This document shows, one piece after another, positions 16,943-26,667 of a DNA stretch of 64,000 nucleotides. The DNA comes from Candidatus Puniceispirillum sp. (GTDB lineage: Bacteria > Pseudomonadota > Alphaproteobacteria > Puniceispirillales > Puniceispirillaceae), in NCBI GenBank assembly GCA_028382965.1, contig JAOEUK010000001.1, positions 124,001-188,000 on the forward strand, read 5' to 3'. The translations under genes and the position numbers were made by a program. The notes beneath the pieces are model-generated. The model made no database searches. It was not told where the DNA came from and saw only the letters and a list, made by a program, of their open reading frames with translations. Position 1 is the stretch's first letter, and every line of letters begins with the position of its first letter.

Positions 16943-17883
16943 TGTCGTCAAATTTCTCCTTAAATAAAGAAGTGCCAAAAAAACCAGCTGCTCGCGGCCT
17001 TGGGCGGGGATTATCGTCTCTTCTTGGGGATAGTGGTGTCGCAATGACAGCAACGGCATCGTCCAATCTTCAGCCCAATTCAATTGGAAACCCGCAAATA
17101 ACTGGTTTTAGACAAATACCCGTTGAGTGGATTAATGTTGGCCCCTGGCAACCACGGCGACGGTTTGATAAAGCTGGCCTTGAAGAATTAGCAGTATCGG
17201 TTCGCAAAAATGGCATTGTTCAGCCAATACTGTTACGGCCAAATCCAGAAAATAATTTACGATTCCAGCTAGTTGCTGGCGAACGGCGTTGGCGCGCCGC
17301 GCAACTGGCAAAAACCTATGAAGTGCCTGCTATTATTCGAGATTTAGCTGATTCTGAATGTTATGAAATTGCACTTATTGAAAATATCCAACGCACTGAT
17401 TTAAGTGTTATTGAAGAAGCGCAGGGCTATCACAAATTGTTGGAATCTAACCGCTATACACAAGCACAACTATCTGAAATTATTGGAAAATCTAGAAGCC
17501 ATATTGCCAATATTTTGCGCCTGCTGTTATTGCCAGAACTGGTTCAAACGCTTCTTCTTGATCGAAAGATTACAATGGGGCAAGCGCGACCCTTGATTGG
17601 CCATAAACAAGCTGAAGCGCTGGCCAAATCTATTGTTGCGCGAGGGCTGTCGGCACGCCAAGTGGAAGTGTTGGCTAAACAAGGCGAAAGTAAGGTGAAT
17701 AAATTAAAGAAAAAGCCAAAAAAATCATCAGATACAAAGGCCCTTGAACAACAGGCAGCGGTCAAGCTTGGGCTGGCGGTAAATATTGAATGGGACGAGA
17801 CTAGGGAATGCGGCAAGGTTACAATTGACTGCCGATCTTTGGATCAAATAACTGGTTTCTTAGCTAAACTTGGAATTCATTAG
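16942..17883 (+). CDS. parB: Chromosome partitioning protein ParB
   Basis: ParB binds parS and spreads along DNA as a CTP-dependent clamp. The N-terminus has the ParA-stimulating basic stretch RGLGRGLSSLLG. The CTPase motifs are seen as QPRRRFD, GIVQPILLRP and the GERRWRA box. The HTH region is AQLSEIIGKSRSHIANILRLL, and a C-terminal dimer domain follows a lysine-rich linker. The 313 residues are normal. Its 3' end overlaps holA by 4 bases on the opposite strand. Its presumed targets are the two parS sites in this window. Confidence 0.95.
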   Translation: MSSNFSLNKEVPKKPAARGLGRGLSSLLGDSGVAMTATASSNLQPNSIGNPQITGFRQIPVEWINVGPWQPRRRFDKAGLEELAVSVRKNGIVQPILLRPNPENNLRFQLVAGERRWRAAQLAKTYEVPAIIRDLADSECYEIALIENIQRTDLSVIEEAQGYHKLLESNRYTQAQLSEIIGKSRSHIANILRLLLLPELVQTLLLDRKITMGQARPLIGHKQAEALAKSIVARGLSARQVEVLAKQGESKVNKLKKKPKKSSDTKALEQQAAVKLGLAVNIEWDETRECGKVTIDCRSLDQITGFLAKLGIH

Positions 17884-18899
17884 TAGGGGGAGCGGAGACA
17901 AATCCCAAGAAGGCTTTGTGCGGTACACACCCGATCATCAATTTTGTTAGATTTCAGTTGGAATTCAATGTCTTGTAATCGGTTTACTACATCCATTGCG
18001 AGATGAGGCTGCCAGCGCTGCAGGTGCACTTGCAGACGATCCTGAAGCTTAAAATGTATAGGTGGCTTTAGGCAGCGGATTGCATTCTGGGCGGATTCGC
18101 CACTAGCCATGGCATAACCGGCTAACCCTAATTGTCGAAAATAGCTTTGACAGCCGCGCACAATCATCACAGCATTCATATCTTCGTACCATGCTTTTTG
18201 TAATGACTGTTGAAGCCTCCTCACCGTCCCGCTTGCCAGTGCTTCGGCAATATCATTTATGGCAAGGTTTGCACTATCACCAAGTGCAATGTGAACACTA
18301 TCAGCATCAAGTGTTCCACTAGGGCCAGCCATTAAAGCTAGTTTTTCAATCTCACGTCTTGATATAGCGTGGTCACTGCCAAGTCGGAGAGCAATAATAT
18401 CGAGAGCATCAGTGCTTGCCTTAATGTTGTCTATTGCAAAAATCTTTTTGGCTAGGGCATAAATATCTTTAATTCCATCAGCGTAACAACCAATTGACGC
18501 CGCATGTTTGGTGGTTTCAAAAAGTTTTACAATTGCATGTTTGGTGGTTGTTTCAGTGGCTTCAACTATGATTATAGCGCCAGAAATCGGGTTGGTTAAT
18601 GCTAGCTTGCATGCAGAGAGCAATTCAGTACCGCGTCCTTTTACCAAAACGAGTCTTTGTGTGCCAGTAAGTGGGATTGCGGAAGCTGAATCGGAAATTA
18701 AACCCGTTTCTCTAACCAACATTTCGCCATTCAAACGTGTAACGGAAAAGACGTCTTCAAGATCACAGCTAAACTTATTAGCAAAGAGTTTGGCCCGCTC
18801 ACCTATCAATCCAAGATCATTACCATGAAAAAGCACAGCGGCAATTTCATCTGGTGGATTTTCCAGAAAAGTATTTATTTGGCGAGGCACAATTTTCAT
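17880..18899 (-). CDS. holA: DNA polymerase III delta subunit
   Basis: HolA is the clamp-loader subunit that opens the beta sliding clamp. The protein has 339 residues, with the DELTA-family N-terminal pattern AAVLFHGNDLGLIGERAK near 20-37 and later the ATPase-like lid segments around SDHAISRREIEKLALM. Clear catalytic motifs are not expected because delta does not hydrolyse ATP. It is the distal gene of the leftward leuS-lptE-holA unit. This order and its convergence on parB are conserved in alphaproteobacteria, which strengthens the call. Confidence 0.9.
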   Translation of the reverse strand: MKIVPRQINTFLENPPDEIAAVLFHGNDLGLIGERAKLFANKFSCDLEDVFSVTRLNGEMLVRETGLISDSASAIPLTGTQRLVLVKGRGTELLSACKLALTNPISGAIIIVEATETTTKHAIVKLFETTKHAASIGCYADGIKDIYALAKKIFAIDNIKASTDALDIIALRLGSDHAISRREIEKLALMAGPSGTLDADSVHIALGDSANLAINDIAEALASGTVRRLQQSLQKAWYEDMNAVMIVRGCQSYFRQLGLAGYAMASGESAQNAIRCLKPPIHFKLQDRLQVHLQRWQPHLAMDVVNRLQDIEFQLKSNKIDDRVCTAQSLLGICLRSPY

Positions 18900-18911
18900 G
18901 TTTTGAAAATT

Positions 18912-19445
18912 CTATCTCTGCTCGTGCTCAAGAAAATATAGCTGTAGCCGACGAACTACTCGTTGGGCAAGCAATATTGCTAGTCGTTCCTTTGAATGAG
19001 TTACCGCCTTACTTTGTCCAAAAAGGGATGATACAGTTCCAAAAGCCGCATCTCCTACAACAGTGTCACTAACAAGGGCTTTGCCTAACTCCACATCATA
19101 AAGAGTAAATGATGCTTCCATTGTCATTTTTTTTAATGTTGAACTAGCACCCTCTAATGATTGAGTGCCCGAAGCGGTACTGTAAATTTTTGTTGTCAGT
19201 TTATATTTTTCATGTGTTTTGCCACCAACATGAAAAAGATTACGTAACTCTCTTACGTAGAGCTGGCCTTCACGGGTACTAATGTCAGGCACAGAAACCA
19301 TTTGAAGCTTCTTTTGAATATTCTTATCTAACTGATGTATGTTTATATCGCTACATCCGCTTACCATCAATGTGAAGACTGACAAACTAACAAATTTGCT
19401 AAAATTTTGGACTGCCTTTTTATAAATTGGACTAAATAACCACAT
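18912..19445 (-). CDS. lptE: LPS-assembly lipoprotein LptE
   Basis: LptE is an outer-membrane lipoprotein that plugs the LptD barrel and helps insert lipopolysaccharide. The ATG at 19445, with an AGGA ribosome site, gives 177 residues; a TTG seven codons upstream is a weaker option. A signal sequence runs into the lipobox LMVSGC near residues 25-30, with the cysteine as lipidation site. Sequence conservation in this family is low, so the call rests on length, lipobox and position. It overlaps the end of leuS and precedes holA. Confidence 0.82.
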   Translation of the reverse strand: MWLFSPIYKKAVQNFSKFVSLSVFTLMVSGCSDINIHQLDKNIQKKLQMVSVPDISTREGQLYVRELRNLFHVGGKTHEKYKLTTKIYSTASGTQSLEGASSTLKKMTMEASFTLYDVELGKALVSDTVVGDAAFGTVSSLFGQSKAVTHSKERLAILLAQRVVRRLQLYFLEHEQR

Positions 19446-21999
19446 TAATAATCCTATTTTTAACAACTATAATTTTTTTTGGCGCCTTATTATCAAGATA
19501 CCTTAGAACAGCTGGGGATTCTAGTGCTCTTGCCTCTGCATCAGCATTATCACTATCACGTGGTAGACTAATTGTATCACGGAGTTTACCATTTACTTGA
19601 ATACCGATATTGACTTTGTCATCAGTTGCAATGGATTCATCCGCTTTTGGCCAAGTGCCATTCGCCAGCATATTATCGTGCTCAAGACATTGCCAAATTT
19701 CTTCTGCAACATGTGGCGATAGTGGGCTTAATAATTGCGCCAAAGTTTCAATTCCAAAACGTTTAGCTTCAGCCGCTCCCCTATCAGCCAATTTAACATT
19801 TGTAATTGTATTAGCAAGTATATGAAGTTGGGCAACGGCTCTATTAAAGCGGAAATTTTCAATATCATCAGATAGGCTGATGATCGACTTATGTACCACA
19901 CGTATTAGAGTACGTGCACTACCTTCACTATCCGGCAGAATGGTTGCGCCAACAGGTGCTAAAGTCGGGTCTTGAGCCATTTGGTAGACGCGTTTTAAAA
20001 ATCGTGCGGCCCCTTCAACGCCAGACTCAGTCCATTCCATGTCGCGCTCAGGTGGTGAATCTGATAGCATAAATAAGCGGGCTGTATCCGCGCCATAATT
20101 TTCTATAATTAGCTCTGGATCAACAACATTCTTTTTTGACTTGCTCATCTTTTCTATACGGCCAGCGACGACAGGATGTCCTCCGGCAACGGTTATCCAG
20201 TCACTGCCTTCTTTCATGACATCATTTGGGAAAAGCCACTTACCATTTTGATCCTTAAAGGTTTGATGGCAAACCATGCCTTGTGTCATTAAGCTTGTAA
20301 ATGGTTCATCAAGGTTTAAATAGCCAACTTTTGATAGAGCGCGTGTAAAAAATCGTGAATACAGCAAATGTAAAACAGCATGTTCAACACCACCTATATA
20401 TTGATCTACTGGTAACCAATAAGCTGTTGCCCTGCTGTTGATTCCGTCGGCATACTCTGGATCTGCGTAGCGTAAGAAATACCAAGAGCTCTCAAAGAAT
20501 GTATCGAATGTATCCTGTTCACGCTCAGCGTCGCCTTGGCATTTTGGGCAAGGTACATATTTCCAAGTTGGATGATTTGCCAAAGGGTTGCCGCTGGTTG
20601 AAAGATCCACATCTTCAGGCAAAGTAACAGGCAAATCACTTTCTGGGACTGATACTGCACCGCAAATTTTGCAATGAATGACTGGGATTGGACAACCCCA
20701 ATATCGTTGCCTTGAAACCCCCCAATCACGCAGTCTATAGGTTGTTTCAGCTGTTCCAGCATTAGCGGCTATTAGGGATTCGATGGCGGTTTTCTTACCG
20801 GCGTCAATATCGAGACCATTCCAATCATGAGAATTAAACAAAACACCATTGCCTGTATAAGCAATGTTGGTGATAGTATAATTTTCAGCCGTTTTACCAT
20901 ACGGCAAAACAACAGGTAAGATGTTTAACCCATAAGCGTTGGCAAAATCAAGGTCTCTTTGATCATGCGCTGGGCAGCCAAAAACGGCCCCTGTTCCATA
21001 ATCCATTAACACAAAATTAGCGATATAAACTGGTAGCTTTATTGACGCATCAAGTGGATGGGTAGCAATTAATCCAGTATCAAAACCTTTTTTTTCTGCA
21101 GTTTCTAGGGATGCTTCTGATGTTCCAAGTTTAGCGCACTCAGAAATAAAAGCTTTTGCTACCTTATTGGTTTTACCAATGGCTAGTGAGAGGGGATGAT
21201 TTGGGGAAATAGCAATAAAAGAAGCCCCAAACAATGTGTCAGGACGTGTTGTAAAGACTTCAATATGATGATGTTCGCGCGCCGGATTGTTTTCAAGAGC
21301 AAATTTGATTTTTGCGCCTTCTGATTTTCCAATCCAATTTTTTTGCATTAGCCTGACACGGTCTGGCCATTGATCAAGATTGCCTATGGCTTCTAAAAGT
21401 TCATCCGCAAAATCAGTGATTTTCAAAAACCATTGTGATAAGAGTCTACGCTCAACAAGTGCTCCAGATCGCCAACCTCGCCCGTCAACAACTTGTTCAT
21501 TGGCTAGAACAGTATTCTCAACAGGATCCCAATTAACCCAGCTTTCTTTCTGGTATGCGAGGTCCGCATCCAAAAATTTAAGAAACATTTTCTGTTCATG
21601 TTTATAATAGTTAGGCTTACAGGTAGCTAACTCCTTTGACCAGTCATAGGATAAGCCCATGCGTTTTAGTTGGGTTCGCATTGAGATAATGTTTTCGGTT
21701 GTCCATTTTCTAGGATGAACACCTCTTTCTATTGCCGCATTTTCTGCAGGCAGGCCAAATGCATCCCATCCCATTGGGTGAAGGACATTAAATCCGTTGG
21801 CTCTGCGATAACGAGCAACCACGTCGCCAAGAGTGTAATTACGCACGTGACCCATATGTATGCGGCCTGATGGGTAGGGAAACATTTCTAAAACATAATA
21901 CTTTGGTTTTGCGTGGTCGATGCTAGCTAAAAAACAATTAGCTTTTTCCCATTTTTCCTGCCACTTTTTCTCAATAGATGGAGCATCATAATAATTCAT
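19432..21999 (-). CDS. leuS: Leucyl-tRNA synthetase
   Basis: This is a class I aminoacyl-tRNA synthetase that charges tRNA-Leu. The HIGH-type motif reads [16 protein letters not shown] (about residues 39-54), the KMSKS loop is [12 protein letters not shown], and the editing (CP1) domain with its TTRPDTLFG threonine-rich segment lies between. The zinc-like CxxC pair HCKICG is present. The 855 residues are normal for the bacterial form. It heads the leuS-lptE-holA unit. Confidence 0.97.
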   Translation of the reverse strand: MNYYDAPSIEKKWQEKWEKANCFLASIDHAKPKYYVLEMFPYPSGRIHMGHVRNYTLGDVVARYRRANGFNVLHPMGWDAFGLPAENAAIERGVHPRKWTTENIISMRTQLKRMGLSYDWSKELATCKPNYYKHEQKMFLKFLDADLAYQKESWVNWDPVENTVLANEQVVDGRGWRSGALVERRLLSQWFLKITDFADELLEAIGNLDQWPDRVRLMQKNWIGKSEGAKIKFALENNPAREHHHIEVFTTRPDTLFGASFIAISPNHPLSLAIGKTNKVAKAFISECAKLGTSEASLETAEKKGFDTGLIATHPLDASIKLPVYIANFVLMDYGTGAVFGCPAHDQRDLDFANAYGLNILPVVLPYGKTAENYTITNIAYTGNGVLFNSHDWNGLDIDAGKKTAIESLIAANAGTAETTYRLRDWGVSRQRYWGCPIPVIHCKICGAVSVPESDLPVTLPEDVDLSTSGNPLANHPTWKYVPCPKCQGDAEREQDTFDTFFESSWYFLRYADPEYADGINSRATAYWLPVDQYIGGVEHAVLHLLYSRFFTRALSKVGYLNLDEPFTSLMTQGMVCHQTFKDQNGKWLFPNDVMKEGSDWITVAGGHPVVAGRIEKMSKSKKNVVDPELIIENYGADTARLFMLSDSPPERDMEWTESGVEGAARFLKRVYQMAQDPTLAPVGATILPDSEGSARTLIRVVHKSIISLSDDIENFRFNRAVAQLHILANTITNVKLADRGAAEAKRFGIETLAQLLSPLSPHVAEEIWQCLEHDNMLANGTWPKADESIATDDKVNIGIQVNGKLRDTISLPRDSDNADAEARALESPAVLRYLDNKAPKKIIVVKNRIINVVI

Positions 22000-22168
22000 A
22001 AAAGCTATCCTTTAGTCATCTATCTCGTTTTTCATTCTGTGATCTAATAATCCAGCCACTTGGACAAGGGTTAGCTATATGGCATTTCATTTAAAGCCAC
22101 CATTGATTGACAGTCCATTTTAATAATGTTGGCATAAATTGAAGGTATAAAACTTGTTGTCATAATTA

Positions 22169-22702
22169 TTATTCAATAGTAGCTGTCATATTAGATCGTA
22201 ATTCACGAGCACGAGTAAGGATCAAATTTTCTACATTTCTGCTGAGAGATTCATCTCGACCAGCGCTAATCCATTCTTCACCACTCCGTTTTTGAACATG
22301 AGCCTGAACTTGAATAGCATCTGAGCGTAATTCTCGTCCTATAACGAATATGATTAATTTTAAACGGTTACTTGGATCAGATTTTGGATGATGCCATTCG
22401 GTAATGATGCTACCGCCAAAGGTATCAACATCATCAAGAGGAACGAATGAAGCAATATCAAGGGCTGCACGCCACAAAAGAGCGTTAACAGGCATGTTAT
22501 TGTTCAGATTATCGCTTGAGCCTAAATCTAAGATTTTTGTTCCACCTGCCTTGCCTGTTAAAATTGATACGGGCTCTGGCTCTAGATGTGGGTTTTCAGT
22601 TGATGTTTTGATGTTGGAACAAGCTGCTAATAGTATTAATACTCCAAATGAAAAAAGCTTGGTAGAATAAATAATATTTCCAATTCTCAAAGCGTTTATC
22701 AT
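22169..22702 (-). CDS. DUF3576-family lipoprotein
   Basis: This 177-residue protein begins at an ATG placed 6 bases after a strong AAAGGAG ribosome site; a longer reading to 22738 is unlikely. A hydrophobic signal ends in the lipobox LLAAC (near residue 29), so it should be a lipoprotein. The rest matches DUF3576, with NALLWRAALDIASFVPLDDVDTFGG and the ITEWH strand. This family sits upstream of leuS in many alphaproteobacteria. No function is known; an envelope role is inferred from the lipobox. Confidence 0.85.
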   Translation of the reverse strand: MINALRIGNIIYSTKLFSFGVLILLAACSNIKTSTENPHLEPEPVSILTGKAGGTKILDLGSSDNLNNNMPVNALLWRAALDIASFVPLDDVDTFGGSIITEWHHPKSDPSNRLKLIIFVIGRELRSDAIQVQAHVQKRSGEEWISAGRDESLSRNVENLILTRARELRSNMTATIE

Positions 22703-22760
22703 TTTGGGCTCCTTTAGATTAATAACTATGCCAAACAATGCAGAAAAAAGGTAAAATTAT

Positions 22761-22794
22761 AAAGAAAAAAGGGAGGATTATAAACCCTCCCTTT
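22761..22794 (-). terminator. Rho-independent terminator of the porin gene
   Basis: Read on the minus strand, a perfect 9-bp stem (22786-22794 with 22768-22776, AAAGGGAGG against CCTCCCTTT) encloses a 9-base loop. A T-rich run (TTTTTTCTTT) follows at 22770-22761. It begins 27 bases beyond the porin stop, so it should end the abundant porin transcript before the DUF3576 gene. Confidence 0.9.
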
Positions 22795-22820
22795 AAACAT
22801 ACTGCATTTCTAATGTTCGA

Positions 22821-23681
22821 TTAGAAGCTTACTTTTACGTGACCGTATGTTGATGTTACAGACGGTGAAGCTGCGCTGTTTGCAGTTTCAGCTGCTAACT
22901 GTAATCCAGGAGCAACTTGGTAATAACCACCGATAGCATTGGCTGTAGATCCGCCTTTTATCTTTTGTGATGTATAGTACACTTTAAGAGCTTCATTTAC
23001 TGTGTACTTTGCACCCATTGCTGAATGCTCAACCTTTGCTACGCCGCCACCAGGCTCATCGTCGCCTGCACCAAAGCCAACTGTTAGGCCTGCCATTGTA
23101 AAGTTAACGGCAATGAGGGTTTGGTTTGCAGTACCATTGGTACCTGACTGGTACATTGCTGTAACTGGTCCGCTTGTGTAGTTGACACCCATACCGGAGT
23201 AAGTGCCTTCTGCAGTACTTGAAGCGTAGATAGTAGCGCCAGAAACTGCTGGAAGTATGATGGATGCTGCTGTTTTGTCACCACCGATTGCAAAGCCTCC
23301 GTTGCCTGACTCGTCCCAGTTTGATGGCATTGCCCCATCCATGCGATCAAGTGCCTCGTCGGTTTGGCCTAAACGAATTGAACCAAACTCACCTGCAATA
23401 TCAACATATGAGTCATCGAGGTGCTGGCCAATAGATGTACCTGCGTTGACTGCCGCTGCTGTTGTCAAAGAAGTATTGATGTGGTGTGCTGCAGTGAGTG
23501 TTAGACCACTATCTGTTGTGTTAGTGCTCTTGATTTGAACGTCACCGTCCTGGAACCAAGTTGTTGCAGTACCATTATCTTTCATTTCAAAATTCTGGTT
23601 ACCGCTGATTGAAACATCAGCTTGTGCACCAGTTACGCTCATAGCTACTAGAGCAGTAGTCGCAAGAAGAACCTTACGCAT
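22821..23681 (-). CDS. Outer-membrane porin (gram-negative general porin type)
   Basis: The ATG at 23681 follows a GGGAG ribosome site and gives MRKVLLATTALVAMSVTGAQA, a classic cleavable signal peptide ending AQA. The mature protein (about 265 residues) alternates polar and hydrophobic residues, is rich in Gly, Thr and Ser, contains GSIRLGQTDEALD (a typical porin strand), and ends in phenylalanine (HVKVSF) as beta-barrel proteins do. It is expected to be a trimeric diffusion channel. It has its own strong terminator and a long upstream control region. Substrate selectivity is unknown. Confidence 0.88.
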   Translation of the reverse strand: MRKVLLATTALVAMSVTGAQADVSISGNQNFEMKDNGTATTWFQDGDVQIKSTNTTDSGLTLTAAHHINTSLTTAAAVNAGTSIGQHLDDSYVDIAGEFGSIRLGQTDEALDRMDGAMPSNWDESGNGGFAIGGDKTAASIILPAVSGATIYASSTAEGTYSGMGVNYTSGPVTAMYQSGTNGTANQTLIAVNFTMAGLTVGFGAGDDEPGGGVAKVEHSAMGAKYTVNEALKVYYTSQKIKGGSTANAIGGYYQVAPGLQLAAETANSAASPSVTSTYGHVKVSF

Positions 23682-23990
23682 AATATAAATCTCCCTTAGA
23701 GAAATTATTGTCACCATTAACAATACCCTTAAACTATTTAACATGACTGGAATAACAAGGAATGATTCACTCAGGGCATGTATTTTTTCTTAACGTGTGA
23801 TATTTTTATCACAATTCTTTAATTGTAACGTTAAACACACGATACATTCCATAGTAATTCTATCGTAAAAAAATAGCAGGAAAATAAAAAATCGCTTTCA
23901 AATCGAAGTAACGTTGTTAATTATGCGGTTGGCTTGTGTTTTCATATAAACTAAATCACAAATAAAATTAATTAAATATCGAGGAATTTT
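23682..23990. promoter_or_regulatory. Divergent control region between porin and yggS
   Basis: This is a 309-base gene-free region. It contains the palindrome TGTGATA-TTTT-TATCACA at 23796-23813, which has Crp-like half-sites but 8 bases between TGTGA and TCACA rather than 6. The next 35 bases hold TAACGTTA. A/T-rich stretches near 23870-23890 could carry promoter elements. I assign no specific regulator. Confidence 0.4.
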
Positions 23991-24683
23991 ATGTCAGAAG
24001 AAAGTCCTGACTTGGTTATTGATAATTTAAAAAATATCCAAGCAAAAATACTGGTATCACAAGAAAAACATTTTCAAACCATGGGTAAAAATCAATCAGT
24101 AGAGTTAATTGCAGTTAGCAAGCGCCAATCTGAGAATCGTATTAATGCTGCTTTAGCGGCTGGAGTTAGGGTTTTTGGTGAAAATCGAGTTCAAGAAGCT
24201 CAAAATCGGTGGGTACATCGCCGGGCAGTTCATCCTGATTTAACACTGCACCTAATTGGACCTTTGCAAACCAATAAGGTGAGTGACGCAGTGGCATTGT
24301 TTGACGTGATTCAAGTGGTTGACCGGGTAAAACTTGCTAAAGCACTTGCTAATGAAATGGCAAGTCAAAGCCGGCAAATTGAGTATTATATTCAAGTAAA
24401 TACTGGTGAAGAATTACAAAAATCTGGCATAGCACCGAAGGAAGCAGATAAGTTTATTTCTTACTGTCGCGATGATTTAAAACTAAATGTCACTGGGTTA
24501 ATGTGTATACCGCCACTTAGTGAAGAGCCTTCCATGCATTTTGCTCTTTTACAAACAATCGCTAATCGTAATGAAATTGTAAAACTGTCGATGGGAATGA
24601 GTGATGATTTTGAAGAGGCCATTGCTTTTGGGGCTAGTGCTGTTCGAGTTGGATCAGCTATTTTTGGGACCCGTGAGCCCTAA
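23991..24683 (+). CDS. YggS-family pyridoxal phosphate homeostasis protein
   Basis: This is a 230-residue PLP-binding protein that buffers PLP and affects amino- and keto-acid pools. The PLP lysine is in ELIAVSKRQSENRI, followed by the conserved GVRVFGENRVQEAQNRW, the HLIGPLQTNK segment, and the C-terminal LSMGMSDDFEEAIAFGASAVRVGSAIFG, which holds the phosphate. These are all family hallmarks. The gene converges on ribA with 2 bases between the stops. Confidence 0.94.
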   Translation: MSEESPDLVIDNLKNIQAKILVSQEKHFQTMGKNQSVELIAVSKRQSENRINAALAAGVRVFGENRVQEAQNRWVHRRAVHPDLTLHLIGPLQTNKVSDAVALFDVIQVVDRVKLAKALANEMASQSRQIEYYIQVNTGEELQKSGIAPKEADKFISYCRDDLKLNVTGLMCIPPLSEEPSMHFALLQTIANRNEIVKLSMGMSDDFEEAIAFGASAVRVGSAIFGTREP

Positions 24684-24685
24684 CG

Positions 24686-25816
24686 TTATCCTGACTTTTT
24701 ATCTTCATTAATTAAATGACCGGTTCGATTCTTTTTAGTGGTTAGATACTCCTGATTATACGGATTACTAGCTAATGCCAAAGGCACACGGCTTTTTACT
24801 GCAATGCCGCATTGTTCCAGTTGGCTAATTTTATCTGGATTATTGGTAATCAGTCGCAATTCAGTTATGCCAAGTGCATCAAGAATACGCGCTGCAGGAA
24901 GAAAAACTCGCTCGTCGGTGTTAAATCCAAGTGCGTGATTAGCATCAACTGTATCTAGTCCCTTATCTTGAAGGGCATAAGCACGCATTTTATTTAGCAA
25001 GCCAATATTACGACCTTCTTGGGCCAGATAAATGAGTACTCCTCCACCTTGTTTGGCCATAAGGCTCATAGCCGCTTGCAATTGATCTCCACAGTCGCAT
25101 TTTAGGCTGCCTAAAACATCACCAGTGATGCATTGTGAATGCAAACGAACAAGTGGTGTTTGTTCCTCGGCGCCAGAGCCAATTAATACTGCAAAGTGAT
25201 CTTCGCCACCAATTTCAGCTCGAAACATTACGACTTCGGCATTTTCAGCGACTGCTAATGGCACCTTTGCTCGTGCCGCAATTCGCATCACTGTTTCAGC
25301 CTGTGGTTGCTGCAACTCAAGATCTCTTGCTTCAAGGATTAGAAGATTATGTTCTAGCGCAAAGCGGTCTTGCGCAGCAAAATCACGAAATGGAAGTCGT
25401 GTTAATAATGCAGCAGGCAATAACTTAGCTTTTCGTAAAAGACGAGTCGCGTGATCAGCAATTGAGCCGGTCTGTTCGGCAACGATATTTAATTCATTAT
25501 CCAGGCTGGTTTGACCAAACGCTAGACCAAACACATCACCAAAATGACGGCGAGTGAGAGCTATTGTAGCAACAGGCCAGTTTTCACGAATTGAACGTCC
25601 TAAGCTTTTTATTCGATTGGACGTTAGCACTAGAAGCGGGCCAGAACCAGCAAGTTTACTCAAAATTAAAATATCATCTTCGTCAACAAATTCTGCACCA
25701 AGAAACAGAGCAGCTTCGCCATTATTATGCCTTAACATGACGTAGCCACCTCGGCGTAATTCAGCACTGGCGCGCTCGGTCTTCAAATATGCGTTTTTTG
25801 CACGGGTATCGTGCAT
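24686..25816 (-). CDS. ribA: GTP cyclohydrolase II
   Basis: RibA opens GTP to start riboflavin synthesis. The C-terminal half carries the zinc site CITGDVLGSLKCDCGDQL, the catalytic IYLAQEGRNIGL, and the LGFNTDERVF segment, all typical of GTP cyclohydrolase II. The 376-residue chain is longer than a stand-alone RibA (about 200). Residues 1-170 resemble the RibB half of RibBA in length, but I do not see the acidic motifs of a DHBP synthase, so it may be inactive. The ATG at 25816 gives MHDTRAKNAY. Confidence 0.92.
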   Translation of the reverse strand: MHDTRAKNAYLKTERASAELRRGGYVMLRHNNGEAALFLGAEFVDEDDILILSKLAGSGPLLVLTSNRIKSLGRSIRENWPVATIALTRRHFGDVFGLAFGQTSLDNELNIVAEQTGSIADHATRLLRKAKLLPAALLTRLPFRDFAAQDRFALEHNLLILEARDLELQQPQAETVMRIAARAKVPLAVAENAEVVMFRAEIGGEDHFAVLIGSGAEEQTPLVRLHSQCITGDVLGSLKCDCGDQLQAAMSLMAKQGGGVLIYLAQEGRNIGLLNKMRAYALQDKGLDTVDANHALGFNTDERVFLPAARILDALGITELRLITNNPDKISQLEQCGIAVKSRVPLALASNPYNQEYLTTKKNRTGHLINEDKKSG

Positions 25817-25939
25817 GATCTAATTTCACACTTCTTAAAAGGTATACAATTGTCAAAAGAAAAAGCTAAGCTTGCTTGGATTACCTGTCTAGTATCCTTA
25901 TTTACGTTGAGTCTTTGATGTATTGAGTTGTGATCGAAA

Positions 25940-26659
25940 ATGCAAGTGCTGCTAACAAGTAAAGAAAAGGAAGCTATTTCATCTGCAAGGATTTTAATAG
26001 TTGATGCCGATTCTTACCTACGCGGAACGGTCCGACAGCAATTAGCAGTTGAAGGTTTTAGTCATGTGTTTGAGGCTGATATTGTAGCTCATTTCGACAC
26101 AACCCTGAAAAATGCAAACCCTGATTTAATATTACTTGATATTGAAATTTCAGATGGGAACGCCATCGAAATTTGTCGGAGTTTGCGCGGGGGTGGGTTT
26201 GCTAAACCAATTATTATGCTGACGACTAAAGGGTCTGAAGATGACACCATTCTTGCTCTTGAAGCTGGAGCGAATGATTACATCGCAAAGCCATTGCGTA
26301 TGGGTGAACTGTTAGCTCGTATCCACGTACAGCTGCGTCAATCTTTTGTGTTGGGTGATGTTCAATTTGAAATTGGCGATTTAATTTTTACACCAGCAAA
26401 TAAAACGCTCCATGAAATTAGTACAAAAAAAGTACAAAAATTAACTGAAAAAGAAGCAACAATTTTAAAGTTTCTCTACCAAGCTTTTCCGGGTGAGGTA
26501 ACAAAAAGTCAAATTCTGTGTGAAGTCTGGGGCTTTCAGAATGGTTTAAGCACGCATACATTGGAAACTCACATTTACCGGTTGCGCCAAAAAATAAACC
26601 GATTCAACAAAACACAGTTAGTATTAACAACTGAAAAGGGCTATCGGCTCGCTGACTAG
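25940..26659 (+). CDS. OmpR-type response regulator (orphan)
   Basis: This 239-residue two-domain transcription factor has a receiver at residues 17-125 and a winged-helix DNA-binding domain at 135-238. The phosphoacceptor is Asp67 (LLDIEI), with Thr95/96 and Lys117 (AKPLR) as switch residues. The N-terminal acidic pocket reads VDAD, not VDDD, so one metal ligand may be replaced by alanine. No histidine kinase is next to it, so its partner is unknown. It is divergent from ribA and converges on the dehydrogenase gene. Confidence 0.88.
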   Translation: MQVLLTSKEKEAISSARILIVDADSYLRGTVRQQLAVEGFSHVFEADIVAHFDTTLKNANPDLILLDIEISDGNAIEICRSLRGGGFAKPIIMLTTKGSEDDTILALEAGANDYIAKPLRMGELLARIHVQLRQSFVLGDVQFEIGDLIFTPANKTLHEISTKKVQKLTEKEATILKFLYQAFPGEVTKSQILCEVWGFQNGLSTHTLETHIYRLRQKINRFNKTQLVLTTEKGYRLAD

Positions 26660-26667
26660 ATGCTGGC

